DNA of 64,000 bases, from contig NZ_JAFFHZ010000001.1 in NCBI RefSeq assembly GCF_017052585.1, positions 3,525,001 through 3,589,000 on the forward strand, written 5' to 3'. The notes beneath the pieces are model-generated. The model worked only from the letters and a program-made list of their open reading frames with translations. It was not told the DNA's origin and searched no databases. This stretch comes from Paenibacillus apiarius. GTDB lineage: Bacteria > Bacillota > Bacilli > Paenibacillales > Paenibacillaceae. How positions within the stretch are numbered: position 1 is the stretch's first letter; the number at the start of each line of letters is the position of its first letter. A program made the position numbers and the translations under genes. Below, piece by piece: positions 16,408 to 24,659 of this stretch.

Positions 16408-16437
16408 AAGACCGCTCCACAATAGTGGGGCGGTCTT
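16408..16437 (+). repeat. Right copy of the 30-bp target duplication (fabF terminator hairpin)
   Basis: Identical to 14821-14850. It is followed by GTTCTTGTTTC, the T-rich tail of the original terminator. Confidence 0.88.
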
Positions 16438-16490
16438 GTTCTTGTTTCAGGAGCGCTGCCGCAGACTAAAACAGAGCAATTTAGAAGATC

Positions 16491-16497
16491 TTCGACA
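16491..16497. promoter_or_regulatory. Possible Spo0A box
   Basis: TTCGACA is the exact complement of the 0A-box core TGTCGAA and lies about 110 bases upstream of a kinase gene of the sporulation-kinase type. A 7-base match is weak evidence. Confidence 0.25.
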
Positions 16498-16604
16498 ATA
16501 TCGGAAAATTTTCCAAATAGTGAGAAGGAATTTACAAAAATTTGTTGAAATACTGCGAATGACCCTTTAGGTCTCGATCATACAAAATGTGATAGAGGTG
16601 CTGT

Positions 16605-18509
16605 ATGGAAATCCTTCGCAAAGGTATCGCATTAGGGGTGCTCTTTCTTATTATAGGTATTTTGATTCAGTCATCTTGCTTCTGGGCGGCATCGTCAGAT
16701 TCAGAACAGTTGAAGCTGTCGAAGTGGGACGTGCTGTGGGAAGCAAGCCCTCTGCAATGGGAGGAGGTGGCGAACATGGAGGAAGGGTGGAGAGAGGTGG
16801 ATCTCGCCCGGGGCATTCCATCGAAGCCGGAACAAATCCATTCGGCTTGGTTCCGCATTGCGCTGCCGGCTACGCCTTGGGATGAGCCCGGACTATTCAT
16901 CGACAAGCTGTATGCGTTTGATCTGGAGGTTTATACCGAGGACGGACGGAAGGTATTCGAAGCTTCACGTGACTATACCTATGATGTGTACCACATTCTT
17001 GTGCCTCTCGTTGCCAATCCCGCAGGGCAGGATATATTTATTCATGCTTCGACATCAAGCGATAGATTTGGCATTCACAGTGAAATCACGATCGGAAATT
17101 ATCAAGACATGATTCCATTATATGTGAATAAGGGGCTGCTGGATATCATCTTGGGCGGCGCCCTGGTATTTGCCGCCGCCGTCATGTTAAGCTGCACTTT
17201 GTTCTTGCGAAATATCGATGTGCCGAGCTGGCTGTCGCTTAGTCTGGTCATTTTATCCTCCGGTGTTCTGATGATCACGTATTCCAGATTTACGTACACC
17301 TTCTTCAGTGAGTATGGAAAGATTTTTGCTATTCTGTTCGACCTGGGTTTAATGATATTATTTCCTGCTTTAAGCTACTACTTCGAGATAATAACAGGTC
17401 CCGGACCCCGTGGTATTATTACAAAATTCCGCAAATTTCAAGTGGGCTATGCAACATTTATTCTCTTGCTGCTTGTTGCCAATCTGATTTCGGATAATGC
17501 CATTTATAGCGTTTATTTTTTTGTGACGGTAACGGTTCTGGCTTTTATCATTGTCATTCAACTTATCGTGCTGCTTAGCTTTTCTGTTTTGTATGTGCTG
17601 CGGAAAAATAAAGATGTCGTTCTATTTGCGGTTGGTTTCACCATATTCGCAATGACATCCATCGCAGAATTGATATGGTTTCTCGTACGGTACGCTCAAT
17701 ATGAATTGTCATTGTGGAAGTGGGGGATGGTGTGTTTCGTTCTTTCGCTCATCCTTATTTTGGGAAGACGGATTGCTTTGAATCATGAGCGGGTCATCCA
17801 GTATTCGAAAGAACTCGAAATGTATAACGGTAAGCTGCAACATTCGGAGAAGATGGAAATATTAAGCGAACTTGCCGCTTCGGTGGCCCATGAAGTGCGC
17901 AATCCGCTCCAGGTGACGCGCGGTTTCCTGCAGCTGCTGGACAGCAAGGCGGTGACGAAGGAGAAGGAATATTTGAAGCTGGCGCTGACCGAGCTGGATC
18001 GGGCTTCCGCCATTATTACCGATTTCCTTACCTTTGCCAAGCCGGAGCTGGAGGACATCACGGTGCTGAATGTGGGCGAAGAACTGAGCCATATCGAAGG
18101 CATTCTCATTCCTCTCGCCAACATGCAGGGCGGCGTCATAACGTTGAATGTTCCGCCGCACCTGTGCATTAACGGGAACTCCTCCAAGTTCAAGCAAGCG
18201 TTCATCAACCTGATTAAAAACAGCATCGAGGCTTTAACCGATAAAGGATGGATCCGCATATGGGGATATGAGCAGGAAGGCGCAGTCACCATTCATATTC
18301 AGGATAATGGCGTCGGCATGGACGAACAGGAGCTGAGCCGGTTGGGAGAACCTTATTTTTCGAATAAAACGAAAGGTACCGGACTCGGTCTCATGGTGAC
18401 GTTGCGGATTATCGAGGTCATGCAGGGGGAAATCAAATTCACCAGCAAGAAAGGCGTCGGCACCGAAGTGGTTGTTCGCTTCCCCTCCGTCTATGAGAAA
18501 GCGATGTGA
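16605..18509 (+). CDS. Membrane sensor histidine kinase, 7TMR-DISM type
   Basis: A 634-residue histidine kinase. A signal-like N-terminus precedes an extracellular 7TMR-DISM sensory domain (about residues 40-175), then about seven transmembrane helices (about 185-400), then the kinase core: H-box VAHEVRNPLQVTRGFLQLL (about 425-445), N-box NLIKNSIEAL, G1 DNGVGMDEQEL, F-box EPYFSNK and G2 GTGLGLMV. The H-box form HE(V/I)RNPL resembles that of the Bacillus sporulation kinases that feed Spo0F, and no response regulator gene is adjacent, so it is probably an orphan phosphorelay kinase (inference). ATG 16605 has GAGGTG upstream. Confidence 0.85.
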   Translation: MEILRKGIALGVLFLIIGILIQSSCFWAASSDSEQLKLSKWDVLWEASPLQWEEVANMEEGWREVDLARGIPSKPEQIHSAWFRIALPATPWDEPGLFIDKLYAFDLEVYTEDGRKVFEASRDYTYDVYHILVPLVANPAGQDIFIHASTSSDRFGIHSEITIGNYQDMIPLYVNKGLLDIILGGALVFAAAVMLSCTLFLRNIDVPSWLSLSLVILSSGVLMITYSRFTYTFFSEYGKIFAILFDLGLMILFPALSYYFEIITGPGPRGIITKFRKFQVGYATFILLLLVANLISDNAIYSVYFFVTVTVLAFIIVIQLIVLLSFSVLYVLRKNKDVVLFAVGFTIFAMTSIAELIWFLVRYAQYELSLWKWGMVCFVLSLILILGRRIALNHERVIQYSKELEMYNGKLQHSEKMEILSELAASVAHEVRNPLQVTRGFLQLLDSKAVTKEKEYLKLALTELDRASAIITDFLTFAKPELEDITVLNVGEELSHIEGILIPLANMQGGVITLNVPPHLCINGNSSKFKQAFINLIKNSIEALTDKGWIRIWGYEQEGAVTIHIQDNGVGMDEQELSRLGEPYFSNKTKGTGLGLMVTLRIIEVMQGEIKFTSKKGVGTEVVVRFPSVYEKAM

Positions 18510-18524
18510 AGCGGGGCAATTAAA

Positions 18525-18549
18525 AAGAAGAGGGCGCGTCCCTCTTCTT
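18525..18549. terminator. Bidirectional terminator between the kinase and peptide genes
   Basis: AAGAAGAGGG / CCCTCTTCTT, a 10-bp perfect stem with loop CGCGT, preceded by A-rich sequence and followed by TTAAA. It serves the kinase gene and the convergent peptide operon. Confidence 0.75.
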
Positions 18550-18571
18550 AAAGCATGGATATATGGTTAGT

Positions 18572-18811
18572 TTACCAATATCCCATCCGCACACGCCCTG
18601 CTGTGATGACATCTGTCGGATTCGGAGGGATAACCAAAACGAAACTGTCCGCGGTTTCTTCTACGGCTTTCATGTTAATATGTTCGGGAATGGAGATGCC
18701 CAGCACTTCCTTGATAGCGGACTTCGGATCAGATAGCAGCTTCTGCTTGAATGACGGATCCTCCCAAGCCTTCTGTACAATTTGATTTCTGACCAGTTGT
18801 TCGGTGCTCAT
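18572..18811 (-). CDS. NHLP-leader-type RiPP precursor peptide
   Basis: A 79-residue peptide of the nitrile-hydratase-leader-peptide family. It has an acidic/amphipathic leader (KAWEDPSFKQKLLSDPKSAI..VLGISIPEHI) and the family signature VEETADSFVLVIPPNP at residues 50-65. The candidate core after that is only 14 residues, TDVITAGRVRMGYW, ending in Trp. ATG 18811 is chosen because GGAGGG precedes it by nine bases; ATG 18820 would abut the ribosome binding site. No YcaO, dehydrogenase or radical-SAM maturase is nearby. The only neighbouring enzymes are a class I isoprenoid enzyme (52 bases upstream) and a methyltransferase, both co-directional. The C-terminal Trp beside a ComQ-like fold suggests prenylation (inference). 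Confidence 0.8.
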   Translation of the reverse strand: MSTEQLVRNQIVQKAWEDPSFKQKLLSDPKSAIKEVLGISIPEHINMKAVEETADSFVLVIPPNPTDVITAGRVRMGYW

Positions 18812-18863
18812 GATACTCATCCCTCCATAAATTGGAATTTTCTTGATTTCTAGTTTATCATGC

Positions 18864-19820
18864 TTAATTTGTAGAATCCACTACTTTTTTACCGTTTTTC
18901 GACAGCCAATGATTCAATCCGCCTAGCATTAAAGTCTCCCGCTCTTGCCGAACGCGGCTGGCTTCACCGACGAGACCATCAACGAGAAATTGATGAAATT
19001 GATACAGGTGCGCGATGTCGAGGTTGAACGCCTGCAACCGGTGGTGATGTTCTTGCGCCTGTTCTGCGTAGCCGCCCATGCAGTCGTGCACGGCTATTGC
19101 TGTCTTCACCGTATCTGGCGACAACGGTTCCATAGCCGGCAGATTCAGCTCGAAGCGGATCCACGACAAGAGGCAATTGTAGCTCCCTTCCCGCAAATCC
19201 TCCTCCCAATCTTCCCAGTCATCGGCCATTTGCAGCGTCACGAGCACGGTGTCAACCGCATTCGTCATCGCGTCGATCAGATGAGTCCGCCCGGCAAGCT
19301 GTAGAGCTCCAGTGCTGGCAAATTTGACGGGGGCTGCTTTTCTCGCAACCATGACGCGATGCGTCAGGAAAATATCTTCCTCCCGCTCCTTTGCCACGGC
19401 TTCCGCCCATTCGGTAATATATTGATGGAACGATGCCCAGAAGGGAGAATGAGGAGGATAGATCTGACGGTATATTTGCAAAAATTCCAAATAGAACAAG
19501 TTCCCGAGAATAAGCTGTTCATTCCGGTTTTCCGGCACCGTATCCATTAAGTCGTCCTGAAGGAAAAAGTATAGCATGACGAATACGTTGGCTATGGACA
19601 ACTGGCGGCATTGCTCCCGCGTCAAGCCTGCCGTTGCTTGCACCCAGTAAGGAAGCAAGTAGCATATGTAGTTGGTTGTGCTATCCCGTATCAATGGGTT
19701 GAATTTCTCCATATATCGTTGCCCCGACACGTTCATGGGAGCAGGAAAGACTTCTATTCTCCGTTCCGCCTCCGCGAAGACTTCGTGCAATTCCGCTTTG
19801 TATTCATCGAACCATATCAT
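18864..19820 (-). CDS. Class I isoprenoid synthase-like enzyme (ComQ/terpene-synthase fold)
   Basis: A 318-residue all-alpha enzyme. The two acidic metal/diphosphate motifs are visible: DDLMD at 89-93 and DDWEDWEED at about 200-208 (QMADDWEDWEEDLREGSYN), the layout of prenyl-diphosphate-using class I enzymes. The length matches polyprenyl synthetases and ComQ (about 300). Two starts are possible: ATG 19829 abuts the AAAGGAG site, while ATG 19820 lies ten bases from it and is preferred. It begins beyond the stop of the methyltransferase gene (19826), so the two are coupled. Product or substrate cannot be read; terpene cyclisation, prenyl transfer to the small peptide downstream, or both are possible. 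Confidence 0.72.
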   Translation of the reverse strand: MIWFDEYKAELHEVFAEAERRIEVFPAPMNVSGQRYMEKFNPLIRDSTTNYICYLLPYWVQATAGLTREQCRQLSIANVFVMLYFFLQDDLMDTVPENRNEQLILGNLFYLEFLQIYRQIYPPHSPFWASFHQYITEWAEAVAKEREEDIFLTHRVMVARKAAPVKFASTGALQLAGRTHLIDAMTNAVDTVLVTLQMADDWEDWEEDLREGSYNCLLSWIRFELNLPAMEPLSPDTVKTAIAVHDCMGGYAEQAQEHHHRLQAFNLDIAHLYQFHQFLVDGLVGEASRVRQERETLMLGGLNHWLSKNGKKVVDSTN

Positions 19821-19825
19821 GCGAA

Positions 19826-20602
19826 TCATTCTCCTTTGCTTAGAGGTTGGGAACTCGCCCGAATGGCTTCCAAGCCGAACATGCGAATGTTCAGGTTCAG
19901 GTCCGAATGGTACCACTCGTCCAGCTCCCGTGCCCTTTCTTGAGATAGAACGGTTCCGGTGAACAGTTGAGATACGAGCTGCAGGTAACGAAGAACCTTC
20001 CTTCTCATCTGCATGTTGTCGGTTGAGATGTCGTAAGATGTGATGTTGATGGGGTGAAATTGAAAATGTGCCAGCTCCATTTTGAGTATGTCTTTGAGGG
20101 CCAGAAGCGAGGGCCTGCGAATGCGGCGGCGAGCTGCTTCATACATGCTGGCGAACAATGGAAGCCCATCTGCATGCAAAATGCCGGCTTCTTCAATATC
20201 GATAATGATGATGCGGGCTCCATCATCTGTGCGCTCTTGCAGCCAGCGGAAGAAATGCGCCCTGTCGGGAATGTGATCGATGACGAGCCTGGCGATGATG
20301 GTGTCGAAGGTGCCGCTCGCGGGCAACTCTTCGTAGCTGCCGTGATAGCAGGCGATTGGCTGGTTCGGCTGAGCATGGGCTCTGTGCAAAATGGCATCAT
20401 TGAGGTCGATGCCCGTGCATGCCGATTCGGGGAAGGCTGCTTTGAGCCGATTCAGATAGGCGCCGTTCCCGCAGCCCACATCAAGCACGCTTCCGGGTGC
20501 GGAATCGCGGAAATACAGCAGCTTCTCCGTGTCGAACAAGAGGTCCGCGGTCAACTCAAGCATGTCGTCGAAGATGTCGATGATGTCGATTTGCGGCGTC
20601 AT
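19826..20602 (-). CDS. Class I SAM-dependent methyltransferase of the isoprenoid/peptide operon
   Basis: A 258-residue methyltransferase with canonical motif I (VLDVGCGNGAYLNRL), motif II acid (TGIDLNDAIL), FDTIIARLVIDHI and a helical C-terminal region. GAGGAGGG precedes ATG 20602. It is the first gene of a three-gene minus-strand operon with the isoprenoid enzyme and the NHLP peptide. Terpene-linked methyltransferases that act on prenyl diphosphates are known (2-methylisoborneol and sodorifen pathways), so the substrate may be a prenyl diphosphate, but a peptide substrate is equally possible. Confidence 0.82.
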   Translation of the reverse strand: MTPQIDIIDIFDDMLELTADLLFDTEKLLYFRDSAPGSVLDVGCGNGAYLNRLKAAFPESACTGIDLNDAILHRAHAQPNQPIACYHGSYEELPASGTFDTIIARLVIDHIPDRAHFFRWLQERTDDGARIIIIDIEEAGILHADGLPLFASMYEAARRRIRRPSLLALKDILKMELAHFQFHPINITSYDISTDNMQMRRKVLRYLQLVSQLFTGTVLSQERARELDEWYHSDLNLNIRMFGLEAIRASSQPLSKGE

Positions 20603-20679
20603 TGTAAGCCCTCCTCAACATTTGCTGGGATGAAAGTCATATTCAGTATAGATTACAGGGCGAGTGGAAGGCAATATCA

Positions 20680-20724
20680 GGAAAATAAAAATGCCGTCGA
20701 TTCATGAGAGCGGAATCGACAGCA
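20680..20724 (-). terminator. Terminator after the MBL-hydrolase gene
   Basis: TGCCGTCGATTC pairs with GAATCGACAGCA (11 of 12). On the minus strand the hairpin is followed by TTTTTATTTTCC. Confidence 0.75.
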
Positions 20725-20738
20725 ATTAGGAATAGGCG

Positions 20739-21599
20739 TTATTTTCGATAGCCGTTGGCAAACCATTCAACCGCCGTTTGTTCGAATTCTTCGGGCACTC
20801 GGCCCAACAGCTGCGTAATCGATGCAGTTACGGCATCTTTATTGCCGTCATGTTGTTCCGTCAGATCACAGAGCAGTTGCAGCTGTCCGGCAAATTGTTG
20901 AAATTCGGCTTTGGACAGCGGCAGCTCGTGCGACAGGACATAGATGTCGGCCTCATATTTCTGTATCCGCGCCAGCAGCGCGCGAGTGCCGGGGACGGTA
21001 TACTGAACCGGATTGCTGTACAAGTCCTGATACAGGCAATCTCCAAGCAGCAGGACGCGCTCTTCTTGGACATAAATGATGGAGGAGTCATGGGCGTGAT
21101 CGCCGCCGACGTGCTCGATGCTGCAATGCAAGCCGCCCAAATCAAGCTCCAACGAATCTTGGAACGTCATCGCAGGGACCTCGATCGCAACGTCGCGATT
21201 GGGGCCGAGCTCTTTTTTTATCATATCTGCGCAAAAAGGAATTTCCGTTCCATTGCGAACTCTTTCATCCAAAGCGTCGTCGGTCCAAGACAGCGGCACG
21301 AGCTGCTCAATCGCCTGCTTCGTCGCCTCGTGGGCGATGAGAGGGATACCCATGCGGTGGCTTCCGAAAATATGATCCCAATGCCAGTGGGTAAGTACGG
21401 CTGCATACGGTTGTGGCCATTGACGTTCAGTCAACAGAGAAAGGAAGAGAGCAGCGTGTGCGGGCGAATTCCCCGCATCTACGACAAGCGTCCGCTCTGT
21501 ACCGCGTATCGCCGCGATAATTGGACGGTCGGTCTCCTCCTCTGGAGGCAAGAACACGATATGATCCGTTAATTGTTTCAAAATTCGTTCATGCTTCAT
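20739..21599 (-). CDS. MBL-fold metallo-hydrolase
   Basis: A 286-residue metallo-beta-lactamase-fold hydrolase. The metal ligands are visible: HWHWDHIFG (HxHxDH), the His in VGGDHAHDSSIIY, the Asp in LLLGDCLYQ and the late His in VLSHELPL. The substrate is not predictable; the second-ligand segment GGDHAHDS differs from true beta-lactamases. Its start overlaps the stop of the MarR gene by four bases, so the two are co-translated and the MarR protein probably controls it. Confidence 0.85.
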   Translation of the reverse strand: MKHERILKQLTDHIVFLPPEEETDRPIIAAIRGTERTLVVDAGNSPAHAALFLSLLTERQWPQPYAAVLTHWHWDHIFGSHRMGIPLIAHEATKQAIEQLVPLSWTDDALDERVRNGTEIPFCADMIKKELGPNRDVAIEVPAMTFQDSLELDLGGLHCSIEHVGGDHAHDSSIIYVQEERVLLLGDCLYQDLYSNPVQYTVPGTRALLARIQKYEADIYVLSHELPLSKAEFQQFAGQLQLLCDLTEQHDGNKDAVTASITQLLGRVPEEFEQTAVEWFANGYRK

Positions 21600-22075
21600 T
21601 TGTCTTCCTCCTTAGACCGTGTTTTTCCGGATTCGTCGCCGAGAAGGCCATTCAGCTTCGTAAGGGTGTCAAGCACTTGCTGTAATTCCCTCAGTTCGAC
21701 CTTGGAATAATATTTGCGGACCAGCATCTCGTCAATGTCTTCCAGCACCGCCCGATATTCCTCGCCGCGCTTGCCGAGACGGATGAGCGCTTCCCTTCGG
21801 TTGCGCGGATTGGGATCGCGGACAATCATATCCCGGCTCTCCAGCTTCGCCATCGTCTGGCTGACCGCGCTCTTCGTCACGTTCATGTAAGCTGCGATCA
21901 TGTGTGCGGTAATAGGCTGAGACCGAATGATGTGGAACATAATGAGCTCTTGCTGCGGCGTCAATTTGAAGTCATTCAACCGTTCCACTTCCGGAGAGCC
22001 GGACGTAATGTTCATTTTGAAACGTTCGAATTGCTCATTGATCCGATCCATGACGCGGCGATACTCGTCATACAT
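21596..22075 (-). CDS. MarR-family regulator
   Basis: A 159-residue winged-helix regulator. It has LTPQQELIMFHIIRSQPITAH, recognition helix VTKSAVSQTMAKLESRDM and wing VRDPNPRNRREALIRLGKRG, the standard MarR pattern with D-x-R-x-x-R in the wing. Translationally coupled to the MBL hydrolase. A palindrome at 22114-22127 lies about 40 bases upstream and is a likely autoregulatory operator. Confidence 0.9.
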   Translation of the reverse strand: MYDEYRRVMDRINEQFERFKMNITSGSPEVERLNDFKLTPQQELIMFHIIRSQPITAHMIAAYMNVTKSAVSQTMAKLESRDMIVRDPNPRNRREALIRLGKRGEEYRAVLEDIDEMLVRKYYSKVELRELQQVLDTLTKLNGLLGDESGKTRSKEEDK

Positions 22076-22113
22076 GGACGAACAACCTCCTTCCGCCTCG
22101 TTGCAACAAATTG

Positions 22114-22127
22114 TTTAGTTAACTTAA
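22114..22127. promoter_or_regulatory. Candidate MarR operator
   Basis: TTTAGTTAACTTAA, a near-perfect palindrome centred on GTTAAC, in an AT-rich segment upstream of the MarR gene. Confidence 0.5.
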
Positions 22128-22199
22128 CTTAATTATTGTTTTAATATAAACCGGATTTCTGGAGCTGTCAATTGCGATCACAGGGGTCGGAGACAGATC

Positions 22200-22310
22200 A
22201 TGGAGCGGTATCGCGCGGCGCAGCAATGTGAGTGCGATGGCTTGCTGGACGATCGGGAAAAGGCAGAGGCCCAATCGTTGAAGGAATTAATTTACGGCGG
22301 GCACGTGTAA
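22200..22310 (+). CDS. Possible 36-residue small protein
   Basis: ATG 22200 with GGAG seven bases upstream opens a 36-codon frame with protein-like composition (MERYRAAQQCECDGLL..., then an acidic helix and ..LIYGGHV). It lies in an otherwise gene-free stretch upstream of the EcsC gene. No homologue is recognised, and chance cannot be excluded. Confidence 0.35.
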   Translation: MERYRAAQQCECDGLLDDREKAEAQSLKELIYGGHV

Positions 22311-22400
22311 AACATACGAAACGATATCCTTCATGCAGCGTACAATTGTTAATCAAACATATGGGTATGTGTGCGCACATCGTGGAGGTTGGAGCCAAGG

Positions 22401-23240
22401 ATGATACAGGAACAACGTGCAGAGCTGGAGCAAGCGCTAAAGGAAATCGAAACGTGGGAGCGGGAACAGCGCGATTTGTCGTTTTTCGAAAAAATCGGGC
22501 GGATGCCGTTCACGCTGCTGGATCGATTTACGCCGAAAGGGATCCAGCAGAAGATTGCGGAGCTGCTGGATGAATTGGGCAGCTATTTGCATACCGGCGG
22601 CAATTACTTGGTACAGGAGAAGAGCGTGCTCAAGAAGCTGCATGCGAATTGGCAAGCAGCCGCCCCGGCAACGGCTGGGCAGTATGCGGAGCCGGACATT
22701 GCGCTCGTTCAGGCCATGCCGCTCGCCGTGTGCGATCGTGTGGCGGAACAGGTGCGGGAAGCGAACAAGACGATGGCGTTCGCCCAAGGGGCGACAACCG
22801 GGTTCGGCGGCATCTTTACGCTTGCGATCGATATTCCCGCCGTGCTCGGGTTGGCGCTGAAGGTGCTGCAGGAGACGGCGATTTGCTACGGCTATCATCC
22901 GAACGATGTGAGGGAGCGCGTCTTTATCGTCAAGTGCATGCAGCTCGCCACGTCGGACGTCGTCGGGAAGCGGGCGATCTTGAAGGATCTGGCTGATTAT
23001 GATAATCCGGACCGGGATCGGGACGCTATCTCCGAAGTGCAGGGCTGGCGGGAGACGATGGCCTCGTTCACCGACAGCTTCGGGTGGAAGAAGCTGTTTC
23101 AGACGATTCCCGTGCTTGGCATGGTACTCGGATCCTTCATGAACCGTTCCATGATTCACGATATGGCCGAGACGGCGCAGCACATGTACCGCAAGCGGGC
23201 GGTTAAAGCGCGGTTGCGGGAATTGGAGTCAAGCCTTTAA
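22401..23240 (+). CDS. EcsC-family protein
   Basis: A 279-residue protein of the EcsC family: LSFFEKIGRMPFTLLDRFTPKGIQQKIAELLDELGSYLHTGG, a Gly-rich hydrophobic segment (TGFGGIFTLAIDIPAVLGLALKVL) and YGYHPNDVRERVFIVKCM. EcsC was first seen with the EcsAB transporter of Bacillus subtilis, but the standalone members have no assigned function. ATG 22401 has GGAG six bases upstream; the earlier ATG at 22371 has no such site. Monocistronic. Confidence 0.85.
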   Translation: MIQEQRAELEQALKEIETWEREQRDLSFFEKIGRMPFTLLDRFTPKGIQQKIAELLDELGSYLHTGGNYLVQEKSVLKKLHANWQAAAPATAGQYAEPDIALVQAMPLAVCDRVAEQVREANKTMAFAQGATTGFGGIFTLAIDIPAVLGLALKVLQETAICYGYHPNDVRERVFIVKCMQLATSDVVGKRAILKDLADYDNPDRDRDAISEVQGWRETMASFTDSFGWKKLFQTIPVLGMVLGSFMNRSMIHDMAETAQHMYRKRAVKARLRELESSL

Positions 23241-23244
23241 TATG

Positions 23245-23273
23245 TTGACAAAATATTTTTACTGCTATTTCAT
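23245..23273 (+). promoter_or_regulatory. Candidate promoter of the acyltransferase gene
   Basis: A perfect TTGACA at 23245-23250, a 17-base spacer, then TTTCAT as a weak -10. Confidence 0.35.
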
Positions 23274-23341
23274 CTCATTTTCAGGTTAATGGATTACAAT
23301 GGGGCCTTACCTTCAACTATGAAAATGAGAGGATTGGGGCA

Positions 23342-24562
23342 ATGACAACGAAATCACCTATCCCATCAGGCAAAAAAGAACGCATTGATGAACTTACGAT
23401 TATGCGGGCGCTTGCCTTCTTTGCTATCGTTCTGCAGCATAGCATTGGCGAGTACATCTATCGTGCCGATATTTTGCCTGAGGATGCTATCATGTTGGGG
23501 ATGCTGTATCACTTTACGCGATACGGAACTTTGACTTTCGTCTTCTTGTCGACCGTCATCTTGTTCCATAATTACGATGCTTCTCTTGATTACGGGCGGT
23601 TCGTCAAGCGGCGCGCGCAGTCCGTGCTCGTGCCTTTCGCGGTGTGGACCTTGGTATACGGCGTATTCTCGCTGCAAGGGCAATTGCTGACCAAGGATGG
23701 CTGGGTGCTGCTGAGCAAGCAGTTCCTCGTGCCGACTTACGGCTATCAATTGTGGTTTATTCCGATGATATTCCAGTTGTATCTCCTCTACCCATTACTA
23801 GTTCGGTTTGTACAGACTATGCATGAGCGGCTGGTCAAGTGGTTCGGAGTCATATCCGTACGCCATGTGACGGGGATATTGCTCGGGCTCGGAGCGGCTT
23901 ATGCAGGTCTCATGTACTGGTCATATTATAAGGCCGCAGGGTGGGCAGAATCCGTCGGCGGAATCGGACAAGTATTGGCCGGGCACCGGACGATGATCGT
24001 CGTGTTTTACTTTTTCTACATTGCGCTTGGCATCGTGTGCGCGCTTCATCTGCAGCGCTGGCGGCATTGGGTGCAGCAGGCAGCTTCTTGGAACTTGTGG
24101 ATTTTTGCCGTGTGCTATATTCTCATCGGTTACGATCTGCTGTCCGTGGGAGTGCAACCGATTAATTTGAATATTTCGACCTATTTGAAGCCGACTGTTT
24201 TCGTGCTTATCGTAGCGCAGATGCTGCTCATCTATGCGATTGCGCTGCACATCCAGAAGCGCGGCGGCATCATGCAGCGGTTCCTGCAGATGGTGGGAAC
24301 GTACTCATTCGGCGGATATTTGGCGCATGCGCTCGTGTTGGCGCTTGTGTCCCAATTTACCCGCAAGCTGCCTCTGGAAGGCTTGCACCTAATCGCAACC
24401 GTATTGACGTTTGTGGTGGTCGCCGCGTTATCGTTAGTTATCGCCAGATGGCTGCAGCGCTCTCCGTTCGCAGCGGTATTTATCGGGGCGAAGCGCAGGA
24501 AAGCAAGATCGGCAGAGGGGGCCCGAAACCGGCGGAGCGTGGCGAGTTCTTCTTACTCCTAG
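23342..24562 (+). CDS. Membrane acyltransferase (acyltransferase-3 family)
   Basis: A 406-residue polytopic protein with about ten membrane helices. The acyltransferase-3 opening ERIDELTIMRALAFFAIVLQHS carries the R..A...V..H residues typical of the catalytic site. It probably O-acetylates an envelope sugar or lipid. A second, diverged acyltransferase-3 gene is at 36685. The C-terminus is a basic cytoplasmic tail (KRRKARSAEGARNRR). It appears monocistronic. Confidence 0.85.
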   Translation: MTTKSPIPSGKKERIDELTIMRALAFFAIVLQHSIGEYIYRADILPEDAIMLGMLYHFTRYGTLTFVFLSTVILFHNYDASLDYGRFVKRRAQSVLVPFAVWTLVYGVFSLQGQLLTKDGWVLLSKQFLVPTYGYQLWFIPMIFQLYLLYPLLVRFVQTMHERLVKWFGVISVRHVTGILLGLGAAYAGLMYWSYYKAAGWAESVGGIGQVLAGHRTMIVVFYFFYIALGIVCALHLQRWRHWVQQAASWNLWIFAVCYILIGYDLLSVGVQPINLNISTYLKPTVFVLIVAQMLLIYAIALHIQKRGGIMQRFLQMVGTYSFGGYLAHALVLALVSQFTRKLPLEGLHLIATVLTFVVVAALSLVIARWLQRSPFAAVFIGAKRRKARSAEGARNRRSVASSSYS

Positions 24563-24596
24563 CGCGGCATGCTTTCTTTTTTTGCTAAAATAAGGG

Positions 24597-24626
24597 TTGA
24601 CATGAACGGCTTTACCATTTTATGAT
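24597..24626 (+). promoter_or_regulatory. Strong sigma-A promoter upstream of the leader peptide and rtcB
   Basis: TTGACA (24597-24602), an 18-base spacer, then TATGAT (24621-24626). One of the best promoter matches in the window. Confidence 0.7.
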
Positions 24627-24659
24627 GAATATACATTTTGGAAAAGGAGGCTGATGAAG

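Noticed and set aside
20778-21572. 264-codon plus-strand frame opposite the MBL-hydrolase gene
   Set aside because: The minus-strand gene has all metal motifs; the antisense frame follows from codon bias.
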